Of a stretch of 64,000 nt of DNA, positions 25,932 to 34,868 are shown one piece after another. Origin of the DNA: Streptomyces sp. TBY4 (lineage in GTDB: Bacteria > Actinomycetota > Actinomycetes > Streptomycetales > Streptomycetaceae); contig NZ_JANAVF010000002.1 of the NCBI RefSeq assembly GCF_024213195.1, forward strand, positions 682,001-746,000. The letters are read 5' to 3'. The translations under genes and the position numbers were made by a program. Every line of letters begins with the position of its first letter. The stretch's first letter is position 1. The notes under the pieces were generated by a model, which worked only from the letters and a program-made list of their open reading frames with translations, was not told where the DNA came from and did not search any database.

Positions 25932-28900
25932 GTGTCCCCCCAGCCCGAGCCGTCCCCCCAGCCCTCGCGTGCAGTCCCTCCGCCGCAGCCCCCGCCGGCT
26001 CCCCGCGCCGCACGGCCTCCGCGACCCGAACGGCCCTCCAGGCGGAGCAGGCGATCCGACCGGACCGGAGGGCCCGGGCAGCCCGGGCGGGGGCCGGGGG
26101 AGCGGAACGTACCGCCGTCCTCCGGGGCGGCCGGGCAGCCCGGGCGGGAGGCCTCCGCACCCGGACCCCGGCCGCGGCGGCTCCGCGCCGACGACCGCGA
26201 CCTCGTCGTCGCGGTCAGCCCGTTCGAGGAGCCCAACCCGCGGATCGTCACCGCCGCCGAGCGCGCCGGCTCCCTGGGCCTGCTCGACCTCGGCCGGGAC
26301 GCCGCGGCCGCACGGAGCGCCATGGCCGAGATCGCCCGCCGCCTCGGAGCCGGCCGGCCCTACGGAGTACGGGTCCCCGCAGGCTGCCCGATCGGCCCCG
26401 GGGAGCTGCCGGACGTGGTCGATACCGTGCTGCTCGCCGACCCCGCGAGCCACACCGCCGACGAGGTGGCCGGCTGGGCGGCCGCCGCCGGACGGCCCCG
26501 GGTCTGGGCCGAGATCACGGATCCGGCGGAGGCCGCGGCCGCGGAGGCCGCCGGAGCCGGGGCCCTCGTGGCCAAGGGGCACGAAGCGGGCGGCCGGGTG
26601 GGCGGCACCACCACCTTCGTGCTCCTCCAACAGTTGCTCGCAGAGCCTGCGTTGGGCCTGCCCGTACGGGCCTGCGGCGGGATCGGGCCGCACACCGCGG
26701 CCGCCGCGGTAGCGGGCGGAGCCGCCGGGGTGTTGGTCGACGTACAACTGGCGCTCACACCCGAGGGGGAGGCCGGGCTGCCCGCCGAAGTGGCCGCGGC
26801 CGTACGGGCCATGGACGGCTCCGAGACCAGGCTGCTGGAGGGGCGCCGGGTGTACGCGCGCCCCGACCTGACCCCGCCGCAGGGCCCTGTGGCCGCCCTG
26901 CTCGGCGCCCGGGACCTGCGCACCGGGCTGCTCCCCGTCGGACAGGACGGGGCCTCGGCGGCCCGGCTCGCCGCCCGCCACCGGACGACCGGAGGCGTCC
27001 TCCGGGCCGTCCGCTCGGCCGTCGCGGGACACCTGGCGGCCGTCGTACGGGCCCGGCCGCTGGGGGGCGGCCACGGCCCGGGGCGGCCGCTCCCGGTGAC
27101 GCAGGGGCCGATGACCCGGGTCAGCGACCAGGCGGCCTTCGCGGAAGCGGTGGCCGCCGGGGGCGGGGTCCCCTACCTCGCGCTCGCGGTGATGGAGGGA
27201 CCGCAGGTCCGCCGCCTCCTCGCCGAGACCGCCGAGCGGCTCGGCGACCGCCCCTGGGGCGTGGGGATGCTCGGCTTCGCCCCCGCCGAGCTGCGGGCCG
27301 AGCAGCTCGCGGCCGTCGCCGAGGTGCGACCGCCGTACGCGATCATCGCCGGCGGCACCCCGGGGCAGGCGGCCCCGCTGGAGGCCGCCGGGACCCGGAC
27401 CCATCTGCACGTGCCCTCGCCGGGCCTGCTGGAGCGGTACCTCGCCGACGGGGCCCGGAGGTTCGTGTTCGAGGGGCTGGAATGCGGGGGCCACGTCGGG
27501 CCGCGCGCCTCGTTCCCGCTGTGGGAGGAGCAGATCGAGCTGCTGCTCGCCTGTCCCGAACCGGCCGCACTCGACGTGCTGTTCGCGGGCGGGATCCACG
27601 ACGCCCGCTCCGCCGCGATGGCCGCGGCCGCCGCGGCTCCGCTCGCCGAACGGGGTGCCCGCGTCGGAGTGCTCATGGGCACCGCCTACCTGTTCACGGA
27701 GGAGGCCGTGGCGGCGGGCGCGGTCCTGCCCCGCTTCCAGCGGGAGGCGCTGGAGTGCACGGACACCGTCCTGCTGCACACCGCGCCCGGACACGCCACC
27801 CGCTGCGCCGTCACCCCGTACGCGGACACCTTCGAGGCCACCCGGCAGCGGCTCGCGGAAGGGGGCGCCGAGCCGCGCGAGGTGTGGGAGGAACTGGAGC
27901 GGCTCAACCTGGGCAGGCTCCGGATCGCCAGCAAGGGCCTGCGGCGCGGGGCGGACGGCTCCGCACTGGAGCACGTGGACGAGGAACAGCAGTCCTCCGA
28001 GGGGCTGTTCATGCTCGGCCAGGCCGCCACCCTGCGCTCGCGCACCACCACGATCGCCGCCCTGCACGCCGAAGTCACCGAGGGCGCGACAGAGTTGCTC
28101 CGCCAGCGGTCCGAAGAGCTGGCCGGCCGGGAGTCCGCGGCCGATGAGGCGGCCGCCGCGGACGTCACCGGCCCGGTGCGGCCCGATCCGCTGGACGTGG
28201 CCGTCGTCGGCATGGCCTGCGCCTACCCCGGCGCACCGGACCTCGCCGCCTACTGGGCCCGGATCCTGGACGGGAGCGACGCCGTCACCGAGGTCCCGGC
28301 CGAACGCTGGGATCCCGCCCTCCACTTCGACCCCGACCCGGCACGGGCCGGCGAACGCACCCCGTCCCGCTGGGGCGGCTTCCTCGGCCCGATGCCCTTC
28401 GATGCGCTCGCGCACGGCATCCCCCCGGCCTCGCTGGCCGGGATCGAGCCGGTGCAGCTGCTGGCCCTGGAGATCTCCGCGCGGGCCCTCGCGGACGCCG
28501 GGTACGGCAAGGACCGGGAGTTCGACCGGTCCCGGACCTCGGTCGTGTTCGGCGCGGAGGCCGGTACCGAGCTGGCGGGCGCGTACGGGCTGCGCGCGCT
28601 GTACCCCGGCTACCTGGGCGAGCTCCCGCCCGGCCTGGACGAGCAGCTCCCGCGGCTCACCGAGGACTCCTTCCCCGGTGTGCTCGCCAACGTCATCGCG
28701 GGACGGGTCGCCAACCGGCTGGACCTCGGCGGCGCGAACTGCACGGTCGACGCCGCTTGCGCCTCCTCACTGGCCGCGCTCGACCTGGCCTGCCGCCAAC
28801 TGCGGGACAACGACAGTGACATGGTGCTCTGCGGGGGCGCCGACGTGCACAACGGCATCAACGACTACCTGCTGTTCTCCTCCGTCCGCGCGCTCTCCCC

Positions 28901-31900
28901 GGGCGGCCGCTGCCGCCCCTTCGACGCGGCCGCCGACGGGATCGCCCTCGGGGAGGGGGTGGGGGCGCTCGTCCTGAAGCGGCTGACGGACGCGGAACGC
29001 GACGGCGACCGGGTGTACGCCGTGATCAAGGCGGTCGGAGCCGCCAGCGACGGACGCTCCCTCGGCCTGACCGCACCCCGGCCCGAGGGGCAGCGCCGGG
29101 CCCTGGACCGGGCCTACGCGCGGGCCGGCGTCAGCCCCGCCGAAGTCGGCCTGATCGAGGCGCACGGCACCGGCACCGTGGTCGGCGACACCACCGAACT
29201 GGCCGTGCTGACAGCCCTGTTCACCGATTCGGGCGCGACCGGCGGAGCCTGCGCACTGGGCTCGGTGAAATCACAGATCGGGCACACCAAGTGCGCGGCC
29301 GGGCTGGCAGGACTGATCAAGGCCGTCCGGGCGGTCCACTCGGGCGTACGCCCACCGACCCTGCACCTGAACGCACCGGTCCCGGCCTGGAATGCGGAAA
29401 CCAGCCCCTTCACCTTCGACACCGGGGCCCGGCCGTGGCCGGCGCCCGCTGAACGCCGCATCGCGGGGGTGAGCGCCTTCGGGTTCGGCGGCACCAACTA
29501 CCACGCGGTGCTGACCGGTTACGCGGGAGCCGAGGAGCCCCGGCACGGACGGGAGGAATGGCCGGCCGAGCTGTTCTGCTTCCGCGGCGAGGACCGGCGC
29601 GCGGCGGGCCGGGCGATGGCCCGGCTGGCGGCCCGGCTGGAGGAGAACGACGCGGCCGGGCGCCCCTGGGCACTGCGGGACCTCGCGGCCGAGGCGGCCG
29701 GCGGTGGCTCCGGCGCGATACGGATCGCGGTCGTCGCGGCGGACCTGGACGAGCTGGCCGACCGGCTGGAGCGGGCCCGGGCCTTCACCCCGGGATCGGG
29801 GGTCCACGTACGGGAGGAAGCGGCGGAGCCCGGGCAGGTGGCCTTCCTCTTCCCCGGCCAGGGCAGCCAACGGCCCGGCATGCTCGGTGAGTTGTTCACG
29901 GCGTTCCCGCTGCTCCGGGGGCTCCTGGACGGGGCGCCGGAAGCGGTCGTGTCCGCGATGTTCCCCCCGGCGGCCTTCACCGCGGAAGGGCGGACCGCCC
30001 AGCGGGCCGCGGTCACCGACACCCGGGCGGCCCAGCCGGCCCTGGGCCTCGCGGGCTCGGCGGCGCACCTGCTGCTCGGGGATCTGGGCGTACGGCCGGA
30101 CTGCGTGGCCGGGCACTCGTACGGCGAACTCACCGCACTGTGGGCGGCCGGGGTGTGGGACCAGGAGAGCCTGCTGCGACTGAGCGCGCGCCGGGCCGAG
30201 GCCATCCTCGCGGCAGCCGGGGCCGCCGGGACGGATCCGGGGTCGATGGCGGCGGTGTCGGCCGCGCCGGAGGAGGTCAGGGAGATCGCCGCGCGGTCCG
30301 GGTGCGTGGTCGCCAACCACAACGCACCCCGGCAGTGCGTGATCTCGGGGCCGGCCGCCGCCGTCGCCGAGGCGGTGGCCGCACTGCGGGACGCGGGACT
30401 GTCGGCGACCCCGCTCCCCGTCGCCTGCGCCTTCCACAGCGAGGTCGTGGCCGGGGCGGCGGCGGCCCTGGCCGAGGAACTGGCCGGGACGGAACTGGCC
30501 GAGGCCGCCGTCCCGGTCTGGTCCAACACGACGGCCGGCCCGTACCCGGCGACCGCCGAAGCGGTACGCGACCTGGTGGCCCGTCAGGTCGCCGAGCCGG
30601 TCCGGTTCGTGGAGCAGGTCGAGCACATGTACGCCGCCGGAGTACGGACCTTCGTGGAGGCCGGGCCGGGCCGCGTCCTGTCCGGCCTGGTCGGCCGCAT
30701 CCTGCACGACCGGCCGCACACCGTGGTACCGCTCGACGTCCCGGGCGAGCACGGGCTGCTCCGCCTGGTCACCGCACTGGCGGAACTGGCGGCAGCGGGC
30801 GTGCCGGTGGCACCGGAAGCCCTGTTCCGCGGCCGCACCTCCCGGCTCCCCGAGCGCGCACCGCGCCGCCCGGGCTGGCTGGTGGACGGCCACCTCGTCC
30901 GCACCCGGGACGGCAACCCCGTCCCCGGCGGCCTGCGCCCGGCCCGCCGGGTCCACATCCCGGCATCCGAAGGAAAGGGAGCCCAGCAGATGACGCACCC
31001 GACGAACGGCACCGGCCCGGCGAGGGACTCCGCCGCGGTGGGGGCCCACGCCAGCAGCTTGCCCGGGAATCCGCCGACTCCGGGCGGCGGCGGGCACTGG
31101 CTGCCGGCCGGGACCGCCTCCGAAGGCGGCCGTCTCGCCGGCAGCAACGGGCACGGCACGGCGGGCCCCGGCGGGGCCGGGCACTGGCTGCCGCGAGGGG
31201 GCCCCGGGGTGGGGGAGGCGACCGCCGGGCGCCCGGAGGCTCGTTTCGCGGAGCCGGGGTACGGCGGTCCCGTCGGGGGTGCGCCTTGGCTGCCGGGTGG
31301 GGGGTCCGGCCCGGTGGCCGATGCCCAGGGGGGTGCGAGCGCGGAGCGTGCGGGAGGGGGCTTCGCGGATCTGGGGTACGGCGCTCCCTCGGGGGGTGAC
31401 CAGTGGGCGCCCGGTGGGGAGCCCGGTGGGGGGTCCGGTCCGGTGGGGGGCCCGATGGGCGGGTACGCGGACCCGCGCATCGGGCGGGCCGGGCTTCCGC
31501 AGGCCGAGGGGGCGCCGGGCCTCCCGGGGAGCGGTGGAGCGGTGGCCGGGCCGGCCGTCGGGGGTGGGGACCGCCGGCACCTGCGGACCGCGAACGGCAG
31601 CCCGGGTGCGAGCCTCGAGCCGCTGCCGGGCGCGGCCGGCGGTGCGGGCCTCCGCTCCGGTCGGGCGGCCGAGTACGCCGCACCGGCCCCGGCGGACCGT
31701 CGGGAGGAGGCGGTCCTGGAGTACCTGCGCGGTTCGCGCGAACTGGTCCAGGCGCAGCGGGACGTGATGATCGGGTACCTGGCGTCGACGGCGTCGGCAT
31801 CGCCCTGGACCGGGCCCGACCCGGCCCCGCCCGGGCACTTCGCCGCCACCGGCGGCCCGGCCCGGGCGATCCTGCTCCCCGGGCCCGGTGCCGCCCTTGG

Positions 31901-34868
31901 CCATGCGGTCCCGCAGGGAATGCAAGCGGCTCCGGACCCGGCCGCCGACCAGGACTTCGGGAGCCCGGAGGGGGCGGGGGGTGCCCCCGGGACGTTCCGG
32001 AGCGCGGCTGCCGCTTCCTTCCGCGGCGGTCCCCAGCCGGACGGCCGAACCCTGCCGGGGGCCGCCGCCGGCGCCTGGTCCGCGGCTTCCGGCGAGTCCC
32101 CGGCGGGCCCGGATGCCGATGCCGAGGGGCCCGGCCCGTGGCCGACGGCCCCCGGTGGGACGGCTCCTGACGGTGCGGCTGTCGGCGCAGGGGCCTTCGG
32201 AGGTGCGGAGGCGGGCTCCGGGGCGTTCCCGGGCGCAGCCTCGCCCGCGCACTGGGCGGGTCCCGGGGCCATGACCCCGGGCGGGGCTCAGGCGGGCCCG
32301 ATGCACGGCTTCGGGGGCTCCGGCCCGTGGCCGGCGGTCACTGGTGGGCCTGCCTCCGGCGCCGGGCTGCCCGGTGTTCCGGGTGCGGTCCCGGGCTCCG
32401 GGATGCCCGGTGACGCCGACTGGGGTTCGGGGATGCCCGGCGGCGCGGCCGCAGGCGCTGACGGACCCTGGGCCGCCGTGCACGGCGCAGCCGCAGCCCA
32501 GGGCCCCGGAGGAACGGGACCGTGGCCAACGGCGGCCGTGGGGACGGTCGGCGGCACGGCCCCGGGCTCCGGGATGCCCGGCGGCGGTGCCGCAGGCACC
32601 GAGTTCCCCGGTGATGCCCACCTGGGGGCGGGGACCCCAGACGGCCGCACCCCGGGCTCGGGGGTCCCTGGTGGCATGGCCACAGGCACCGGAATGCCCG
32701 GTGGTGCTGCCTGGGGGGCGGTGATGTCCGGGAGCCCTGCTCAGGTTTCGGGGATGCCCGGCGCCGTCGCCTTGGGCTCCGGGATGCCCGGTGGTGGGGC
32801 TGCGGGCGCCGAGTCCCCCGCTGATGCCCACCTGGGAGTGGGGATCAGCAGGGGAGCCGCCTCGGGGCCGGGGATCTCTGGTGGCGCGGCCGCAGGTTCC
32901 GGAATGCCCGGCGGCGCTGCCGTGGGGAGGGGGATGCCGGGTGGTGTGGCCGCAGGTGCCGGAGGGTCCGGCGGCGGGGTCCCGGGTGTGGGGATGCCCG
33001 GCGGGGTGGTGCCCGGGAACGGGATGCCCGGCGGAGCCGGCAGGGGCGGCGGTGTCGGCAGGGGCGGCGGTGTCGGCGGTGGGGACGCGGCTCCCGGAGG
33101 GGCTCGGTCCGTCGAGGAGGTGATGGACGTGATCGTGGAGATCGTCCACACCCGGACCGGGTACCCGCGGGACATGCTCGCTCCCGAGCTGGACCTGGAG
33201 GCGGACCTGTCCATCGACTCCATCAAGAGGGTCGAGATCATCGGAGCCCTGGCCGACCGGATCGGTCTGCCCCAGGACGCGGGCGGCTCCGCCGAGTCCG
33301 CGATCGAGGAGCTGTCCCGGATCAAGACCCTGCGCGGGATCGTGGACTGGGTCGCCGGCCACACCGCCGGCCCGGAGGCCCCGGCCCCGGCCCCGGCTGC
33401 GGAGGCGGTCGGGGGCTCGGCAGCGGCGCCGCCCGCGCTCGGCCGCCTCCGGGTGGAGCTGCACGAGCTGCCGCCCGCGCCCGGGAACCCGGAGGTCCTG
33501 CGGGGGCTCCGGATCGGAGTCGTCGGAGACGGAGACGGAGACGGGCGGGGCGTCGGCGCCGCCGTCGGCGGAGCCCTGCGCGCCCGGGGAGCAGATGTGC
33601 GGCAACTGGCGGAAGTCGAAGCCGGGTTCGACGCCGTCCTCGATCTGTCCGCCCTGCGGCCGGGAACGGAACCCGTCCTGCCCGGAACCTTTCCCGGCCT
33701 GCGCCGGGCCCTCACCGGAGGGGTGCACCGACTCCTCCTGGTCACCGTCCGCGGCGAGTCTGCCGGAGCGGGAGCGCACGGTTTCGCCCGCAGCGCCTCC
33801 CTCGAGTACCCGGGCCGGATGGTCCGCGCCGTGGAGGTCCACTCCAAGGAGGACCCCGCGCAGATCGCCGCGCAGCTCCTCGCCGAGCTGAGCTGCGATC
33901 CGGCGGAGGACTCCACCGCCTCCGTCGCCTACACCGCGGACGGCCTACGGGTCACCTCCCGGCCGGTACCCGCACCGCTGGTCCCCGGCAGCGGGACCCC
34001 GCCCCTCGACGCCGGCTCCGTGGTCCTGCTCACCGGCGGGGCCCGCGGCATCACCGCACGGACCGCCCTGGCGCTGGCCCGGGCCACCGGATGCCACGTG
34101 GAACTCATGGGGCGTACGCCCCAACCGGCCCCCGAAGCAGATCAGTTCGGGCACGCCACCGACCGGGTAGCCCTGCGCGCCGCACTGATCGCCACGGGCC
34201 TGCGGACCCCCGCGGAGATCGAGGCCGCGGCCTCGCGGATCCTCGCCGAGCGCGAGGTACGGGCCACCCTGGAGGCCCTCGCGGGCGGGGCCGCGTCCGT
34301 CGGCTACCACTGCGCGGACGTCACGGACGAGCAGGCGGTGCGAGCCGTCGTGGCCGCCGTACGGGCCCGCCACGGCCGGCTGGACGGGATCGTGCACGGG
34401 GCCGGGACCCTGAGTGACGGGCTGCTCCGCGACAAGGAACCGGCCGTGTTCGCCGAGGTGTTCACCACGAAGGTGACCGGCGCGCGTCACCTGGCCGCCG
34501 CGGCGGCCGAGCACGGCACGGTGCCCGCGCCCCGCTTCCTGGCCCTCTTCGGCAGCGTGGCGGGCGTCTACGGGAACCGGGGGCAGACCGATTACGCCGC
34601 CGCCAACGACGCCCTCGACGGCCTCGCCCACCTCTGGGCGGAGGACTTCCCGGGCCGGGTGCTGTCCGTCGACTGGGGCCCCTGGGCCGCCGAGTCGGGC
34701 GGGATGGTCAGCCCCGAGCTGGCACGCGCGTACACCCGCCGCGGCATTCCGCTCATCGACCCGGAGGTGGGCGGCGCCGCCTTCCTCGCCGAACTGGCGC
34801 ACGGGACCGACGTACAGGTGGTCCTGATGGCGGCCGACGGACCCGAGGGGAACGAGCGGCATGGCTGA
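25932..34868 (+). CDS. Iterative PKS 1: NPD-NPD-KS-AT-linker-ACP-KR
   Basis: The product is about 2978 residues. The GTG at 25932 follows GAGGAG by 5 bases; an ATG at 25902 is an alternative. Domains: two 2-nitropropane-dioxygenase-like flavin barrels at about 87-280 and 386-640 (VAKGHEAGGRVGG; FEGLECGGHVG, AGGIHDARS, LMGTAYLF), like the PfaD enoyl reductase of PUFA synthases. KS at about 753-1195 has Cys943, His1078 and His1118. AT at about 1300-1620 has Ser1396 in GHSYG. A linker of about 700 residues rich in Gly, Ala, Pro and Met spans 1655-2395. A single ACP follows (Ser2430 in LSIDSIKR), then a KR (LTGGARGI near 2698, Tyr2888 in QTDYAAAND). It overlaps PKS 2 by 8 bp. The chain is probably extended iteratively with malonyl units and partly reduced. 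Product unknown. Confidence 0.92.
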   Translation: MSPQPEPSPQPSRAVPPPQPPPAPRAARPPRPERPSRRSRRSDRTGGPGQPGRGPGERNVPPSSGAAGQPGREASAPGPRPRRLRADDRDLVVAVSPFEEPNPRIVTAAERAGSLGLLDLGRDAAAARSAMAEIARRLGAGRPYGVRVPAGCPIGPGELPDVVDTVLLADPASHTADEVAGWAAAAGRPRVWAEITDPAEAAAAEAAGAGALVAKGHEAGGRVGGTTTFVLLQQLLAEPALGLPVRACGGIGPHTAAAAVAGGAAGVLVDVQLALTPEGEAGLPAEVAAAVRAMDGSETRLLEGRRVYARPDLTPPQGPVAALLGARDLRTGLLPVGQDGASAARLAARHRTTGGVLRAVRSAVAGHLAAVVRARPLGGGHGPGRPLPVTQGPMTRVSDQAAFAEAVAAGGGVPYLALAVMEGPQVRRLLAETAERLGDRPWGVGMLGFAPAELRAEQLAAVAEVRPPYAIIAGGTPGQAAPLEAAGTRTHLHVPSPGLLERYLADGARRFVFEGLECGGHVGPRASFPLWEEQIELLLACPEPAALDVLFAGGIHDARSAAMAAAAAAPLAERGARVGVLMGTAYLFTEEAVAAGAVLPRFQREALECTDTVLLHTAPGHATRCAVTPYADTFEATRQRLAEGGAEPREVWEELERLNLGRLRIASKGLRRGADGSALEHVDEEQQSSEGLFMLGQAATLRSRTTTIAALHAEVTEGATELLRQRSEELAGRESAADEAAAADVTGPVRPDPLDVAVVGMACAYPGAPDLAAYWARILDGSDAVTEVPAERWDPALHFDPDPARAGERTPSRWGGFLGPMPFDALAHGIPPASLAGIEPVQLLALEISARALADAGYGKDREFDRSRTSVVFGAEAGTELAGAYGLRALYPGYLGELPPGLDEQLPRLTEDSFPGVLANVIAGRVANRLDLGGANCTVDAACASSLAALDLACRQLRDNDSDMVLCGGADVHNGINDYLLFSSVRALSPGGRCRPFDAAADGIALGEGVGALVLKRLTDAERDGDRVYAVIKAVGAASDGRSLGLTAPRPEGQRRALDRAYARAGVSPAEVGLIEAHGTGTVVGDTTELAVLTALFTDSGATGGACALGSVKSQIGHTKCAAGLAGLIKAVRAVHSGVRPPTLHLNAPVPAWNAETSPFTFDTGARPWPAPAERRIAGVSAFGFGGTNYHAVLTGYAGAEEPRHGREEWPAELFCFRGEDRRAAGRAMARLAARLEENDAAGRPWALRDLAAEAAGGGSGAIRIAVVAADLDELADRLERARAFTPGSGVHVREEAAEPGQVAFLFPGQGSQRPGMLGELFTAFPLLRGLLDGAPEAVVSAMFPPAAFTAEGRTAQRAAVTDTRAAQPALGLAGSAAHLLLGDLGVRPDCVAGHSYGELTALWAAGVWDQESLLRLSARRAEAILAAAGAAGTDPGSMAAVSAAPEEVREIAARSGCVVANHNAPRQCVISGPAAAVAEAVAALRDAGLSATPLPVACAFHSEVVAGAAAALAEELAGTELAEAAVPVWSNTTAGPYPATAEAVRDLVARQVAEPVRFVEQVEHMYAAGVRTFVEAGPGRVLSGLVGRILHDRPHTVVPLDVPGEHGLLRLVTALAELAAAGVPVAPEALFRGRTSRLPERAPRRPGWLVDGHLVRTRDGNPVPGGLRPARRVHIPASEGKGAQQMTHPTNGTGPARDSAAVGAHASSLPGNPPTPGGGGHWLPAGTASEGGRLAGSNGHGTAGPGGAGHWLPRGGPGVGEATAGRPEARFAEPGYGGPVGGAPWLPGGGSGPVADAQGGASAERAGGGFADLGYGAPSGGDQWAPGGEPGGGSGPVGGPMGGYADPRIGRAGLPQAEGAPGLPGSGGAVAGPAVGGGDRRHLRTANGSPGASLEPLPGAAGGAGLRSGRAAEYAAPAPADRREEAVLEYLRGSRELVQAQRDVMIGYLASTASASPWTGPDPAPPGHFAATGGPARAILLPGPGAALGHAVPQGMQAAPDPAADQDFGSPEGAGGAPGTFRSAAAASFRGGPQPDGRTLPGAAAGAWSAASGESPAGPDADAEGPGPWPTAPGGTAPDGAAVGAGAFGGAEAGSGAFPGAASPAHWAGPGAMTPGGAQAGPMHGFGGSGPWPAVTGGPASGAGLPGVPGAVPGSGMPGDADWGSGMPGGAAAGADGPWAAVHGAAAAQGPGGTGPWPTAAVGTVGGTAPGSGMPGGGAAGTEFPGDAHLGAGTPDGRTPGSGVPGGMATGTGMPGGAAWGAVMSGSPAQVSGMPGAVALGSGMPGGGAAGAESPADAHLGVGISRGAASGPGISGGAAAGSGMPGGAAVGRGMPGGVAAGAGGSGGGVPGVGMPGGVVPGNGMPGGAGRGGGVGRGGGVGGGDAAPGGARSVEEVMDVIVEIVHTRTGYPRDMLAPELDLEADLSIDSIKRVEIIGALADRIGLPQDAGGSAESAIEELSRIKTLRGIVDWVAGHTAGPEAPAPAPAAEAVGGSAAAPPALGRLRVELHELPPAPGNPEVLRGLRIGVVGDGDGDGRGVGAAVGGALRARGADVRQLAEVEAGFDAVLDLSALRPGTEPVLPGTFPGLRRALTGGVHRLLLVTVRGESAGAGAHGFARSASLEYPGRMVRAVEVHSKEDPAQIAAQLLAELSCDPAEDSTASVAYTADGLRVTSRPVPAPLVPGSGTPPLDAGSVVLLTGGARGITARTALALARATGCHVELMGRTPQPAPEADQFGHATDRVALRAALIATGLRTPAEIEAAASRILAEREVRATLEALAGGAASVGYHCADVTDEQAVRAVVAAVRARHGRLDGIVHGAGTLSDGLLRDKEPAVFAEVFTTKVTGARHLAAAAAEHGTVPAPRFLALFGSVAGVYGNRGQTDYAAANDALDGLAHLWAEDFPGRVLSVDWGPWAAESGGMVSPELARAYTRRGIPLIDPEVGGAAFLAELAHGTDVQVVLMAADGPEGNERHG
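30971..30992 (+). promoter_or_regulatory. Internal ribosome-binding site and in-frame ATG within PKS 1
   Basis: AGGAAAGGGAG (30971-30981) lies 8 bases before an in-frame ATG (30990-30992) at the AT/linker junction. Initiation here would give a separate 1292-residue linker-ACP-KR protein. Alternatively it is the scar of an ancestral gene fusion. Confidence 0.55.
32395..33040 (+). repeat. Gly-Met-Pro-Gly repeat region of PKS 1 linker
   Basis: Ten GMPG units, most read as [S/T/R/V/N]GMPGG, are spaced irregularly in Gly/Ala-rich sequence. A longer unit (GSGMPGGGAAG then DAHLG) is repeated near 32570 and 32778. This is the extreme part of a low-complexity linker that runs from about 30990 to 33115. 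Confidence 0.85.

Noticed and set aside
29271..33842. Very long minus-strand open frame (over 1500 codons) opposite PKS 1
   Set aside because: It runs antisense to clear KS, AT and linker coding sequence, and its product is Arg/Gly/Pro-rich without motifs. It is an artefact of high GC third positions.
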